A stretch of 64,000 nt of DNA from Prochlorococcus sp. AG-412-P08 (GCA_003214695.1 QCLI01000003.1:85794-149793), one strand, 5' to 3'; shown: positions 45,294-53,700, numbered from the stretch's first letter. Notes: generated by a model from the letters alone, not told the origin. Translations and numbers: made by a program.

Positions 45294-45460
45294 TGGCAAG
45301 GTTCCGAAATTGGCGATACATGTCACTCAGAACTAAACGTCTAATACTGCTTCCTGTAATCGCATTCGCAGGACTTGCTTTAATTAGAACCTATACACCA
45401 ATTATCATACTTGGTTTCATTGTTTATTACTTGTATCACTGGAGTGAGAAGAGAAGGTAA
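45293..45460 (+). CDS. 55 aa membrane protein coupled to previous gene
   Basis: ATG overlaps the preceding TAA (TAATG), indicating translational coupling. The product is basic at both ends (MARFRNWRYMSLRTKR, YLYHWSEKRR) with two hydrophobic segments (LILLPVIAFAGLALI, PIIILGFIVYYLY). Not recognised. Confidence 0.6.
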   Translation: MARFRNWRYMSLRTKRLILLPVIAFAGLALIRTYTPIIILGFIVYYLYHWSEKRR

Positions 45461-45819
45461 ACCTTCTACAAACTCTAACTAATGCCTTCACTGTCACTTG
45501 TACATTGATCAATTCGAAATCCTCTGTCCTGACTTATTAGCACACAAATTCTTGCAGGGTATAGATAACCTAATTTCATCCTTGAACATATCCTCTGACA
45601 ACCATTACTTGTATTCGATCATTAAAACAATCTATAGAGACCATATTGATTGACCATTCAGAGAAAGGGAAAGATTTCTTTGACTAGTCACTTCTAAACT
45701 CTCAAGAAGCCTAAAACACGGTAACAAGCAAGCTGGAAAATCTTAAGCTAAAACAAATTTCTAGTCCTTAGACAATCAAACCTGCAACTAAAGGAAAACA
45801 CATCAGACCACGCACTTGC

Positions 45820-45849
45820 CCCTTTATAGTACTCGTGTACTATAAAGGG
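45820..45849. terminator. 13-bp perfect inverted repeat
   Basis: CCCTTTATAGTAC pairs exactly with 45837-45849 around TCGT. The T-run is short (ATAGTTTT), so it is a weak terminator or a leader hairpin of the gene that starts 22 bases later. Confidence 0.6.
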
Positions 45850-45871
45850 ATAGTTTTACGTTCTAGGCGAA

Positions 45872-46051
45872 ATGATTCCGACAATTTCTTCAATGCCTTT
45901 CAAAACACTTCAGAAGCAGGTCTACATGTGCACCAAACCATGCATAAATATGATCTGGGATTCTAGAGATAAAAGCTACATCGCTTACACACGGCCTGGC
46001 CCTATCTTCGAGCCACAACTACCTCGTATTGACAAACGTTTTAAGGCGTAA
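45872..46051 (+). CDS. 59 aa basic protein
   Basis: Starts 22 bases after the hairpin. Soluble, with two Cys early (VYMCTKPCINMIW), then SYIAYTRPGPIFEPQLPRID. A 23-codon hydrophobic frame begins two bases after its stop (46053-46124) and may be coupled. Unknown. Confidence 0.45.
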   Translation: MIPTISSMPFKTLQKQVYMCTKPCINMIWDSRDKSYIAYTRPGPIFEPQLPRIDKRFKA

Positions 46052-46124
46052 AATGATAATTTTTTTCTATATATGGTTTAGCTTTATCCTGCTAATAGCA
46101 ACTCTTAGGACTAAGACTTTCTGA

Positions 46125-46640
46125 GCATTTCAAGCCTTTTCTGACTTTTCTTCACTTAGCTGGATAATGCATATTGTTAGCAGCAATAAAGCCAGCAAAT
46201 CAAGCACGAAGAAATGAAGCATCATATAAATATAGTTGCTTATTTATAACGATAAAACGTGCCTAGTCAATCAAAGCAGTAACCATTAATTTCTAAATGA
46301 TCAAGATTATGAAAGTAGTTGCACTAGTAACTAGCCAGCACCTCGTGGGCATGGCAATGTATTCCTCACATCATAAAAGACCTAACCTTCTTGATCGCTA
46401 CTAATAGCAGTGAGAGGAAGTTTTCTATATACCTAAACCAATAACGCAGAAAGATCTATTCAGGTGCAAAGCAATAATTGGAGATGAATCAATTCAAGCT
46501 CAACAAAATGACAAAATTTACGAAAAGTCACTCACGACCACGAAGAGAACGAAGCTTCATTTTGCAGTTGCGCATAATTAAAACAGGGGATTGCTGTTTA
46601 CTTTTAACGACTTACTATTAAACAAAGGGTTTAAATAAGA
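46125..46640. other. Intergenic, about 515 bases
   Basis: Several frames of 30-45 codons on + (for example 46309-46404) have no ribosome site and look like chance. No RNA or repeat seen. Confidence 0.4.
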
Positions 46641-46841
46641 ATGGCAATTGATCCAGAGGTAATTCCTCCTCATAGCTCAATGGGAAGGAAAGCTGTAAAG
46701 CCTTTACCTAGATGGCTAATTTTTGCTGGTGGTGGTTTAGGCGTTCTTTTTGTAGTTCATCTTTTAAAAAATCTTCTGCCTTTACTAGGGATGGGTTTAT
46801 TACTTGCGTTCATCTTTAGCCAAGCAAAAAAGGCTGCATAA
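46641..46841 (+). CDS. Small two-TM or one-TM protein
   Basis: This 66 aa protein has a Pro/Lys-containing head (AIDPEVIPPHSSMGRKAVKP), a membrane stretch (WLIFAGGGLGVLFVVHLL) and a second (LLPLLGMGLLLAFIFSQ), ending in KKAA. Conserved-looking in style; unknown. It is 23 bases before the nuclease remnant. Confidence 0.65.
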   Translation: MAIDPEVIPPHSSMGRKAVKPLPRWLIFAGGGLGVLFVVHLLKNLLPLLGMGLLLAFIFSQAKKAA

Positions 46842-46864
46842 AAGCAGCTAGGAATAGTTTGCAA

Positions 46865-47678
46865 ATGATTGACCTCAAACAAAACAGCAAAAAGGAACCT
46901 GTAAAAGCAACTGGTTTGCGCAGTAGAGCATCCTCTTCTTATACCCCTAATCAGAAAACTGACTTCAAGATCAGTAGAGGTCGTTTCTCCAATTTCCTAA
47001 CCTGCAAAAGGTGCTTCTACTTAGATCGAGTAAAGGGTCTTGATGCTCCAGGAACACAGGGTGGGCGCTCAATAAAACAACTGACTTACTACTAAAAAAA
47101 GAATTTGACCATTGCCGAGAAAACCACAAAGCACATCGCCTTTTTGCACCTAATAGCTTAAGGCATATTGTTCCTTTTGATCATCCAGAGATTGACAACT
47201 GGAGGGAGTCATTGCATCACGGATTAAGGCTTAGACACAAAAACACAAGCATAATTCTTACTGGAGGAATAGATGATATATGGCAAGACACAAACACTCA
47301 ACAATTGATTGTCGTTGACTACAAATCACAAGCTAAGAATGGTCGAGTGGACAAACAAGAATACTTAGACGACTGTTACCACGACGGCTACAAAGTCCAA
47401 ATGGACTTCTATGCCTACCTACTTTCAGGAATGGGTTTGATGTTCATCCAACTTCTTACTTCTTGGTCTGCAATGCCAAGAGAGAAGAAGATGGCTTTTA
47501 TCAAACAATGCATTTTGAAGAGTATCTAATTCCCTATAAATGGAATAGCTATTGGATAGAGGAAAAGGTTAACGAAATGGTTAACTTGATGAATCAACAC
47601 GAAATCCCAGAGCCTAAGGAAAGCTGCAAGAACTGTGCCTATTCAGAGCAATATGTAAAAGCAGTCCACCTAAGCTAA
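46865..47678 (+). pseudogene. PD-(D/E)XK nuclease (Cas4/RecB-like) with two frameshifts
   Basis: Three frames joined end to end give one RecB/Cas4-like protein. The N-part is SRGRFSNFLTCKRCFYLDRVKG. After a shift at about 47060 the middle part reads WALNKTTDLLLKKEFDHC, LTGGIDDIWQD, and the catalytic IVVDYKSQAK (D-x-K). After a one-base loss at about 47440 the end reads VHPTSYFLVCNAKREEDGF and CKNCAYSEQYV. Fe-S-type cysteines (C..C early, CKNC late) are retained. It is broken, unless the shifts are sequencing errors. Confidence 0.8.
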
Positions 47679-47787
47679 AGGAAGAAAGCTCTAAGTATTC
47701 AAGGAACTTTATTTTCTTAAATGGGTGACAAAAGGCAATAGGCAGGATTATAAAAGATAAAGGAGACTCCTCATACAATTGTCTAAT

Positions 47788-47817
47788 AGAGCGCTACTCA
47801 TTGAGAGTGCTTTTTTG
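47788..47817 (+). terminator. Terminator after nuclease remnant
   Basis: AGCGCTACTC / GAGAGTGCT stem with ATT loop is followed by TTTTTTG on +. Moderate pairing with mismatches. Confidence 0.6.
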
Positions 47818-47881
47818 TCTAATGTTGTAGAGCCTGATGGTCGAGTTTTTAGTGCCTTCTATAAATTAATTAGAATTACTT

Positions 47882-48670
47882 TCAGGCATTGAGGTCCAAT
47901 TTTTTATTTAAATCGTTGAGGCTTTTTTCTTGCATGCCAATTGATTCACTAAACCCAGATGCAAGTATCCCAGTAGGAATCGCTATAGCACCAATGCCCA
48001 AGAGAGAAGTTACTGATGCAATTGTTTTTCCAACAGCCGTAACTGGAAGCGAGTCACCATAACCAACAGCAGAAACAGTTGTAATTGACCACCAAAGACA
48101 CCTAGGAATTGATCCTAATAATTCAGGTTGAATAGACGACTCTGCAAGATACATAAAGGTGCTACTTATTAGTAAAAGCAAGACTGTATAGAATGTCGAT
48201 ATTTGCAGTTCTTGACTCTTAGACTTAAGTGCATAGTTAAAGTGAAAGATACTTTGCTTGAATTTTTCACTTCTTCCAATTTTCAGTATTCTCAGAAGAC
48301 GAATAATCCTCAAGATTTTTAATTCAGCTCGAACACCTATAAAAGAAGGTACTATGGCAATAATATCTATTATTGCCATAGGAGAGACAATGTAACGCAA
48401 AACCCCTGCGAAACCCTTGCCATATTTCCCTTCAAGCGGAGCAACCCATAAGCGGCATAGATATTCAATGCAGAACAAACCACCAATGATCCAATCCATC
48501 ACGTCTATCTGATTCCCAAATTGATAATCAATCGAGTTTTCAGTCACTAAGACTGCAAAAAAAATCGAAATAAAAATAGTAACTCCACAGATCTTGTTGA
48601 ACAGAGAGGTTTTACCGCCCGAATCCTTGTTAATTATCTGCTCATAGATTCTTAAACGAAGTTCATTCAT
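47882..48670 (-). CDS. Voltage-gated potassium channel subunit
   Basis: This 262 aa protein has six membrane segments. S4 has regularly spaced Arg/Lys (RILRIIRLLRILKIGR, about residue 120). The pore loop has the K+ selectivity filter TVSAVGYGD near residue 200, and S6 follows (LLGIGAIAIPTGILASGF). It would act in the plasma membrane to pass K+. No regulatory domain is attached. Unusual for a streamlined genome. Confidence 0.92.
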   Translation of the reverse strand: MNELRLRIYEQIINKDSGGKTSLFNKICGVTIFISIFFAVLVTENSIDYQFGNQIDVMDWIIGGLFCIEYLCRLWVAPLEGKYGKGFAGVLRYIVSPMAIIDIIAIVPSFIGVRAELKILRIIRLLRILKIGRSEKFKQSIFHFNYALKSKSQELQISTFYTVLLLLISSTFMYLAESSIQPELLGSIPRCLWWSITTVSAVGYGDSLPVTAVGKTIASVTSLLGIGAIAIPTGILASGFSESIGMQEKSLNDLNKKLDLNA

Positions 48671-48760
48671 TGCTATCTAAGGACTCAAACAACGTCTCTC
48701 ACAATCTAGGCAGATCCTACCGGATTTCCCGCTAATCGTTGACGACCAGACCTACAGTAG

Positions 48761-48778
48761 CTAGTATACTTGTACTAG
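48761..48778. promoter_or_regulatory. Inverted repeat in divergent promoter region
   Basis: CTAGTA ... TACTAG with a 6-base spacer lies in the 190-base space between the K+ channel (minus) and the DUF1651 gene (plus). Size and position fit an operator. Downstream (48793-48833) is a GC-rich stretch with CGCC/GGCG pairing that may form a leader structure. Confidence 0.4.
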
Positions 48779-48858
48779 TGATACTGAATCGCCAAGCCAG
48801 AAGGGACTGGGCGCCGTCCTAGGGCAGGCGAGTTTTGTCCTGAATTATTCACAAAAGA

Positions 48859-49140
48859 ATGGCTTACACAATCAGAAAAGGAGCGGTCACGCCATCAGGA
48901 TGGCTCGTCAATCCAGAGAAGGAATTGATGCTGCTTTTCATTAGAGATCCAAAGTCCCTCATGCGCATGCCTAATGTTATTACTCAACTTTGGCATTCAA
49001 ACAAAGGCGGGATCCCAACTACTTTGAAGAACATAAGAACGATGAATCTAGAAGGCTCCATAGAGACTTGGAATGAATTGCTTAACAATGGTTGGGAGTT
49101 AGCAGAAATAGATCATAAATCAATTAATGATGTTACTTAA
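48859..49140 (+). CDS. DUF1651 family protein
   Basis: This 93 aa protein follows the DUF1651 plan: SGWLVNPEKELMLLFIRDPKS early, GGIPTTLKNIRTMNLEGSIE in the middle and TWNELLNNGWELA at the end. The family is specific to marine picocyanobacteria as far as I know; function unknown. A diverged relative is at 32859. Confidence 0.85.
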   Translation: MAYTIRKGAVTPSGWLVNPEKELMLLFIRDPKSLMRMPNVITQLWHSNKGGIPTTLKNIRTMNLEGSIETWNELLNNGWELAEIDHKSINDVT

Positions 49141-49524
49141 AGTTAGGCCTTAGAAGATTCTCATCAGCGAACTCATTGTTGAGGTGCAAAAATTATTCAA
49201 TAGGAAATTAAAAAATAAAAATAAAGCACTTAGCATCGTAACAATTGCCTTGTCAAGGAAACTCCTCTCTACACAAAGAATTTTCCACAGAGCAAAGCAG
49301 TAATATCTTCAAGGCGCAAGACAGTCCTTGCTTTTAATGGCCAAGACGCTACAGATGGTGTTCAGGGTCTCAATAGCAGTGATTACGGCTTCGACGAGAT
49401 TCTTAAAAGGAGCGGAGACAACCCTATGAGTGGGGCTAAAAGAATACTTTCCTTCTATTTTAACTGCATCTAGTGTTACACCTTTTTTCAAGCCGCGTGA
49501 TAGTTGCTAGTGTTAATTTATTGG
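49141..49524. other. Largely non-coding, about 385 bases
   Basis: A 60-codon minus frame (49309-49491, KKGVTLDAVKIEGKYSF...) has no ribosome site and is only weakly credible. Otherwise nothing seen until the RNA candidate. Confidence 0.35.
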
Positions 49525-49587
49525 CTGGGTGATGGGGATCTCTCAGGTCAGAGGAAATCTCTCTATGTGGATAGAGAGATTTTTTAT
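49525..49587 (+). ncRNA. Candidate small RNA ending in strong terminator
   Basis: On + a 12-bp perfect stem AAATCTCTCTAT / ATAGAGAGATTT (49555-49566 with 49571-49582, loop GTGG) is followed by TTTT and AT. No + strand gene precedes it within 380 bases. A TAATTT -10-like box at 49514-49519 would start an RNA of about 60 nt (GGCTGGGTGATGGGG...). Direct evidence is only the terminator. Confidence 0.4.
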
Positions 49588-49719
49588 TTAATGGAACAAT
49601 TCATTTCCTTATCTTAAAGTTCAATCATTCTTGTGATGGAATTCACTACGAATGAAACTCTATGGCATTAAAAAAGAGCCCTTAAAAAAGAGCTCCTAGG
49701 AAATCAGCCTTTGGCTAAT

Positions 49720-49821
49720 TCAGTTTTGATACTGCTTACCACGATAAACAAGTAAAACATGCTGCTTAGAAGCAACTGCCTTGTTTGGTGTGTAAGCTTT
49801 TCCTCTATAGATAAGAGACAT
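49720..49821 (-). CDS. DUF4278 family small protein, short form
   Basis: This 33 aa protein keeps two DUF4278 blocks (SLIYRGKAYTPNK and VLLVYRGKQYQN). It is 24 residues shorter than the relative at 26238 and lacks the Cys-containing central block. Its upstream region matches that relative closely (see leader). Confidence 0.7.
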   Translation of the reverse strand: MSLIYRGKAYTPNKAVASKQHVLLVYRGKQYQN

Positions 49822-49839
49822 TGAACCTTTCCTTGTTAG

Positions 49840-49985
49840 CTCAAGTCCCCGTTCCCTGGCTTGAGTCGAACTGCAGCTCAGCAATGTTGCGAGTCGAACG
49901 TTTTTCTGTAGTTGTTGCTACATAATTATCATATCAATTCGATCTCTTTGGTGCTGTTCAGCTTGATACAAGTGATCTTTATTCC
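49840..49985 (-). promoter_or_regulatory. Conserved structured 5' leader and promoter of DUF4278 gene, copy B
   Basis: Similar over about 140 bases to 26429-26566. Hairpin 1 pairs CTCAAG (49840-49845) with CTTGAG (49860-49865); in copy A the partner is CTTAAG, a G-U on the transcript strand. Hairpin 2 is TGTAGT-TGTT-GCTACA (49907-49922). Downstream are the conserved TGCTGTTCA and TGATACAAG-like boxes. Confidence 0.7.
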
Positions 49986-50035
49986 TCTTGATTGATTAGT
50001 CTCTTCGATCAGAAAGAGGCAAGTAATGAGGGATC

Positions 50036-50314
50036 TCATTTCAGAAGCTTCCCTTTCTCGAGCTTCTTATATACAAAAAAGAGTCCTATCAGAAATATAA
50101 GAGTAACAAAATATCGATTAATAAAAGCAAATACAAAATAGGCCGCTATTGGGACAAAGAAAAGTCTTTTAGCAGCAAGTTTTTCATGCTTGCTTAAGCT
50201 CTCCCATTCCAAATATCTTCGCCACTGAAAGACTCGCTTCATTTCTCTATCTTTATATTTTGCTTTCTTGCTAAACGTATTGAGTAATTCCTTTAAGAGA
50301 TCAATAGGATTCAT
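50036..50314 (-). CDS. Small membrane protein with basic N-terminus
   Basis: This 92 aa protein is basic in the first half (FSKKAKYKDREMKRVFQWRR) and has two hydrophobic segments (LFFVPIAAYFVFAFI, YFVTLIFLIGLFFVY) and a Lys-rich end. Not recognised. Confidence 0.6.
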   Translation of the reverse strand: MNPIDLLKELLNTFSKKAKYKDREMKRVFQWRRYLEWESLSKHEKLAAKRLFFVPIAAYFVFAFINRYFVTLIFLIGLFFVYKKLEKGKLLK

Positions 50315-50470
50315 CGGTGGAAAAGCAAGTCTCTGAAAATTGCCTATTATACTTTTAGAGTATTCCTAATTCCATTTCAATCAAGCTCCATCCATTTTGA
50401 ACTAATGATCTATTCATATTAGTTTCTTGGTTAGTGGCAGATATCATCAATAACAACTAAAGCTCAACTA

Positions 50471-50704
50471 CTAGCCACCATTGCAAAATCTGACTGAATC
50501 TGAGATAGGATTTCCTATCTCTTTAATTTCCTCGACACATGCATTGAATAACTTCGATTGATATTGAAGTGGATGCATCTTTATTGAGATTGCAACAAGA
50601 GCAAGTGCAGCAAGTCCCTTTGCACCTAATCCTGCTGCAGAAAATGCAAACCAAAGCATTCTTCTACTTTTGTCGGAAGAACATTTCTTTGACTTCTTTC
50701 CCAT
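50471..50704 (-). CDS. Small TM protein of the CNGG-tail family
   Basis: This 77 aa protein has a basic N-terminus (GKKSKKCSSDKSRR), one TM (LWFAFSAAGLGAKGLAALALVAI) and a periplasmic/lumenal part that ends NACVEEIKEIGNPISDSVRFCNGG. The Cys pair and terminal CNGG are shared with the gene at 51630, defining a two-member family here. A terminal disulfide loop is likely. Confidence 0.7.
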   Translation of the reverse strand: MGKKSKKCSSDKSRRMLWFAFSAAGLGAKGLAALALVAISIKMHPLQYQSKLFNACVEEIKEIGNPISDSVRFCNGG

Positions 50705-51133
50705 TCGTTAAATCTCGTATAAGAGAATAATATTAGAATGAAGGCAAAAAATCACATCTTCCTCATACTTTTTACTTAATCTTTATGTACATTTCACCTA
50801 ATTATCAAGTCTCTATATATGGGAAGCAAGCTTAAATAATACAGCCAGTCTTTATTTAAAGAAACTTCAATGCTGATCAATTATCTTCAATTATTTTAAG
50901 CAAGCATCTACATTTGAAATAAATTCCTTGTTAATTTAAGCGGTCCAATAATAACCAAAAGACTAACTTCTCTGAAATATTAGTTTTAAACTTGTTCTAA
51001 AAGACTTTAATAGCATCAAATGGTCTTCAGACTTCTTTTAATAGAATTTCAAAAGAATTAGTCAGATGAATTGATTTCATAGACTCTTAAAAGAACAAGG
51101 GTCATGAAGCTGCCTTTCTAAAGGCAGCCTTCA
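50705..51133. other. Intergenic, about 430 bases
   Basis: No credible frame. A hairpin (GCTGCCTTT / AAAGGCAGC, 51111-51130) lies just past the minus strand micro-gene stop and may end its transcript. Confidence 0.5.
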
Positions 51134-51277
51134 TTAAAAGAGTGTTGCAGCTGCTATTCCCATCAAAAAGCCAAGTAACCAAGAAAAGCAAAGCATTTGA
51201 TAGTTAGTTAATTTAAATTTCTTTTGAATAAATTCAGCAGCTGTTTTATCAGACTTGATCAATCTCCTTAAAAGCAT
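51134..51277 (-). CDS. 47 aa one-TM protein, YQM family
   Basis: ATG at 51277. A basic amphipathic head (LRRLIKSDKTAAEFIQKKF) is followed by LTNYQMLCFSWLLGFL and a small TM end (MGIAAATLF). The FxLxxYQM element and spacing match the gene at 45120. Function unknown. Confidence 0.6.
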   Translation of the reverse strand: MLLRRLIKSDKTAAEFIQKKFKLTNYQMLCFSWLLGFLMGIAAATLF

Positions 51278-51629
51278 GCTTAAAGTTCAATAGCTAATTA
51301 AAGCATGCCAGTTAAACCAAAAAGTTACAAAGCACTTTTAAGAATTGGGCTAGCAAGTAAAGACAAGTTTTTCAAGCAGCAGTATTGACAGGCAGAAGGT
51401 TCGTTTCCAATGCATTGTCTATTAATAGAGACCATAAGATATCAATCTTTAAATGAGTGCCTTGCAATATAAATACTAAGAAAGCTATAAAATCTATTGA
51501 AAAAGGAAAGGTATATTTTTCTCTAGTTATTTAGATGAAATCGACAATAGCAACAAACCACTTATTAAAGTGCACAGGACAGGACTATAACGTCCAAGTT
51601 AATCTTGCTAAGAACAGGGACTAATAGAT
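51278..51629. other. Mostly intergenic, about 350 bases
   Basis: Two frames of 27 and 29 codons on + (51306 and 51535) have no clear support. Nothing else seen. Confidence 0.35.
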
Positions 51630-51929
51630 TTAATCACCTCCACCATTGCAACTCCACACCTTGGATACGATACCTCTTGTATCTTGCCCCTTAATACGAA
51701 AAGTCCTTTCAACACAATCATTTTGGTTATTAGCCCAAGTCGAAATGGGTTCTAAAGATTTAGAAACTTCTTCTAAAGATTTAGAAACTTCTTCTAAAGA
51801 TTTAGAAGCTTCAACTACAGATAAAGCGGCAATCACAAGTGTAAGCGTACTTACTGCTGCTAATACTGGATAAGTATAAGTACGGAAGATTTCACGTGGT
51901 GTCATCTTTAGGCCTTTTTCACTAATCAT
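51630..51929 (-). CDS. TM protein with heptad repeats and CNGG tail
   Basis: This 99 aa protein has one TM (VLAAVSTLTLVIAALSVV) and a coiled-coil made of SLEEVSK heptads in tandem. It ends NQNDCVERTFRI...VSKVWSCNGGGD, matching the CVE....CNGG end of the 50471 gene. An internal ATG at 51905 is an alternative start. Predicted single-pass protein with exported tail. Confidence 0.7.
   Translation of the reverse strand: MISEKGLKMTPREIFRTYTYPVLAAVSTLTLVIAALSVVEASKSLEEVSKSLEEVSKSLEPISTWANNQNDCVERTFRIKGQDTRGIVSKVWSCNGGGD
51751..51813 (-). repeat. 21-bp tandem repeat, three copies
   Basis: Three 21-bp units (51751, 51772, 51793; third with two changes) encode the SLEEVSK heptad of the preceding gene. 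Confidence 0.9.
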
Positions 51930-52014
51930 AAGTAATCAAGATTGATTGGCTGAACTTATCTTATTGAGCTTTAGAGTTAGCGCTATTTACTCCTAACATG
52001 CGATCGTTCATCAA

Positions 52015-52143
52015 TTAATAATGAGGAGGTCTTGATTCTTCAAAGGGGAAATATGGTTTATCTTCTTCATCAGGGTTTTGTTCCCTCCAGTATTCCTCTA
52101 AAGGGTCTAAGGAGTCATTGTCAGGATTTATTTTTTCATTCAT
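52015..52143 (-). CDS. 42 aa acidic protein
   Basis: ATG 52143 overlaps the stop of the upstream TM micro-gene (ATGA overlap). The product is acidic (INPDNDSLDPLEEYW, NPDEEDKPYFPFEES). Probably translationally coupled. Family unknown. Confidence 0.5.
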   Translation of the reverse strand: MNEKINPDNDSLDPLEEYWREQNPDEEDKPYFPFEESRPPHY

Positions 52144-52253
52144 AGCATTGAAGATATTAAAAGTAAGACTATCCCAATTACTACTAACAAAACAATGACC
52201 ACAAGCAAAAAGAAAAAGTATTTTTGAACCGCTGCAGCAAAGTCATTTTCCAT
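52140..52253 (-). CDS. 37 aa single-TM micro-protein
   Basis: ENDFAAAVQKYFFFLL followed by a Val/Ile/Leu-rich TM (VVIVLLVVIGIVLLLI). It overlaps the next gene by four bases. No family. Confidence 0.5.
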   Translation of the reverse strand: MENDFAAAVQKYFFFLLVVIVLLVVIGIVLLLISSML

Positions 52254-52405
52254 TTACTCATCATAAAAAAAAATCGCTGCGTTCTAACATCAGCTAGATC
52301 GCAATAGGTAGCAAAATTACAGAGAGGTCTGATTTTCCATACATTGTGCAGTATCAGCCTGACATCTTCTAACTATTAGCCCATCATCTATAAAAGCTAA
52401 TAACT

Positions 52406-52603
52406 ATGACTTCATCATCATTAGGAGAACTTCTTTCAATAGAAGAATATAAAGCCGTTCTTGATGAAGCTTCTATTAGGAATGAGCATTCGTTAGAAAC
52501 AGGTCACTTGCATATAGAAAAGGAATGTCTCTCAAGAGCTAAATGGTTTAAAGGAAGCAAAGACAGAGGGTTCAGAGGAAATCTCGCGGCACAAAAAAGA
52601 TAA
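52406..52603 (+). CDS. 65 aa soluble protein
   Basis: TSSSLGELLSIEEYKAVLDE and ETGHLHIEKECLSRAKWFKG suggest helices; basic C-terminus. No TM, no family. Confidence 0.5.
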   Translation: MTSSSLGELLSIEEYKAVLDEASIRNEHSLETGHLHIEKECLSRAKWFKGSKDRGFRGNLAAQKR

Positions 52604-52754
52604 TTCAATCAAAAACCTTTCAACAGAAAGCTCAGTAATTCACCCCTATTTTGAATGAACTCAACTGATCACTAAAGAGACCTACTCTGAAAGAACTGGT
52701 TCTCCTATTTTGAATTTAGACATAAAGTAATTGAAACAGAGTAACAACAAAATT

Positions 52755-53117
52755 ATGGGCATTAAAAACGTTTTAGGAACTAAACTTCAATCTTGTAGCT
52801 GTAGTCCTATGACTGGTTGGTATCGAGATGGTTCATGCAAAACAGATGCAACTGATATGGGCATGCATACCATTTGTGCCGTAATGACAGATCAATTTCT
52901 TTCGTATAGCAAGGCTCAAGGGAATGATCTTTCAACTCCTCAAATAGGCTTCCCTGGTTTGAAGGCAGGGGACCATTGGTGCCTTTGTGCACCAAGATGG
53001 AAAGAAGCATATGAAGATGGCATGGCCCCTCTTGTCAACCTTGAAGCGACAGAAGAAAGCACTTTAACAATAATTGATCTAGATATTTTAAAGCAGTTTG
53101 CTTTTACAAATAGCTAA
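52755..53117 (+). CDS. DUF2237 family protein
   Basis: Read from ATG 52755 it is 120 aa. It carries the DUF2237 pattern: NVLGTKLQSCSCSPMTGWYR with a Cys pair, then CAVMTDQFLSYSKAQGNDLS, GFPGLKAGDHWCLCAPRW, and NLEATEESTLTI. Widespread in cyanobacteria and proteobacteria; function unknown, the conserved Cys suggest metal or redox roles. A TTG at 52731 could extend it by eight residues. Confidence 0.92.
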   Translation: MGIKNVLGTKLQSCSCSPMTGWYRDGSCKTDATDMGMHTICAVMTDQFLSYSKAQGNDLSTPQIGFPGLKAGDHWCLCAPRWKEAYEDGMAPLVNLEATEESTLTIIDLDILKQFAFTNS

Positions 53118-53184
53118 TGCAGAATCAAGAACTTGCCATATCTAGAAAGAATAGATATACATAGGAAACTGCATCTAGTTTAGA

Positions 53185-53484
53185 ATGCTCAACGTTATCA
53201 CTGTATTTTTCTCTCTATTTATTTTCGGCCTAACTGGATGGACTCTTACGACTTTTGTAAGCAAAGACGATTCCCAGAAGGTTATTAAGGAAGAGCTTGA
53301 AAACATGTTCGATATTACCAAGAGGCTTCTTCTATCAATTAAGAGTCTCATTCAGATTTTAACAAAAGCTTCTTTTTCATCTAATTCTGACAAGCCAACT
53401 TCTGATAAGGCAACTGGGGTAGATGAACAACTATTAAAATTTGTTCCTTCTATTTCAGATAACCAAGAAGATAAGGCTGCTTAA
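53185..53484 (+). CDS. N-anchored protein with soluble tail
   Basis: This 99 aa protein has an N-terminal TM (ITVFFSLFIFGLTGWTLTTF) and a charged tail with repeated SDK units (NSDKPTSDKATGV). Not recognised; tail probably disordered. Confidence 0.6.
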   Translation: MLNVITVFFSLFIFGLTGWTLTTFVSKDDSQKVIKEELENMFDITKRLLLSIKSLIQILTKASFSSNSDKPTSDKATGVDEQLLKFVPSISDNQEDKAA

Positions 53485-53493
53485 TTCACAAGA

Positions 53494-53700
53494 TTGTTAA
53501 TATTTCCATCTTTCTTATTTATACAGCAAGTGATAAGAAGCTATAGAGGAAGTACTTCGTTAATGCATGCCGACTCATATCCGATAGAGCTATATGGTGA
53601 AACATTATCAGAGTCTATGATGATGTTATCAGTATCTATCGCAGTCAATGCAATCAAGGCGGGACAAGTTAGCCAATGTGGAATCACAGAGCCGCCTTAG
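53494..53700 (+). CDS. Small protein, start uncertain
   Basis: Either 68 aa from TTG 53494 or 45 aa from ATG 53563 (HADSYPIELYGETLSESMMM...). The C-terminal half (LSVSIAVNAIKAGQVSQCG) looks conserved-type. It starts 9 bases after the preceding gene. Family unknown. Confidence 0.5.
   Translation: MLIFPSFLFIQQVIRSYRGSTSLMHADSYPIELYGETLSESMMMLSVSIAVNAIKAGQVSQCGITEPP

Noticed and set aside
48790..48840. GC-rich CGCC...GGCG block before DUF1651 gene as a possible glutamine riboswitch
   Set aside because: The conserved glnA/downstream-peptide motif (GGAAGUAGG type core) is not present.
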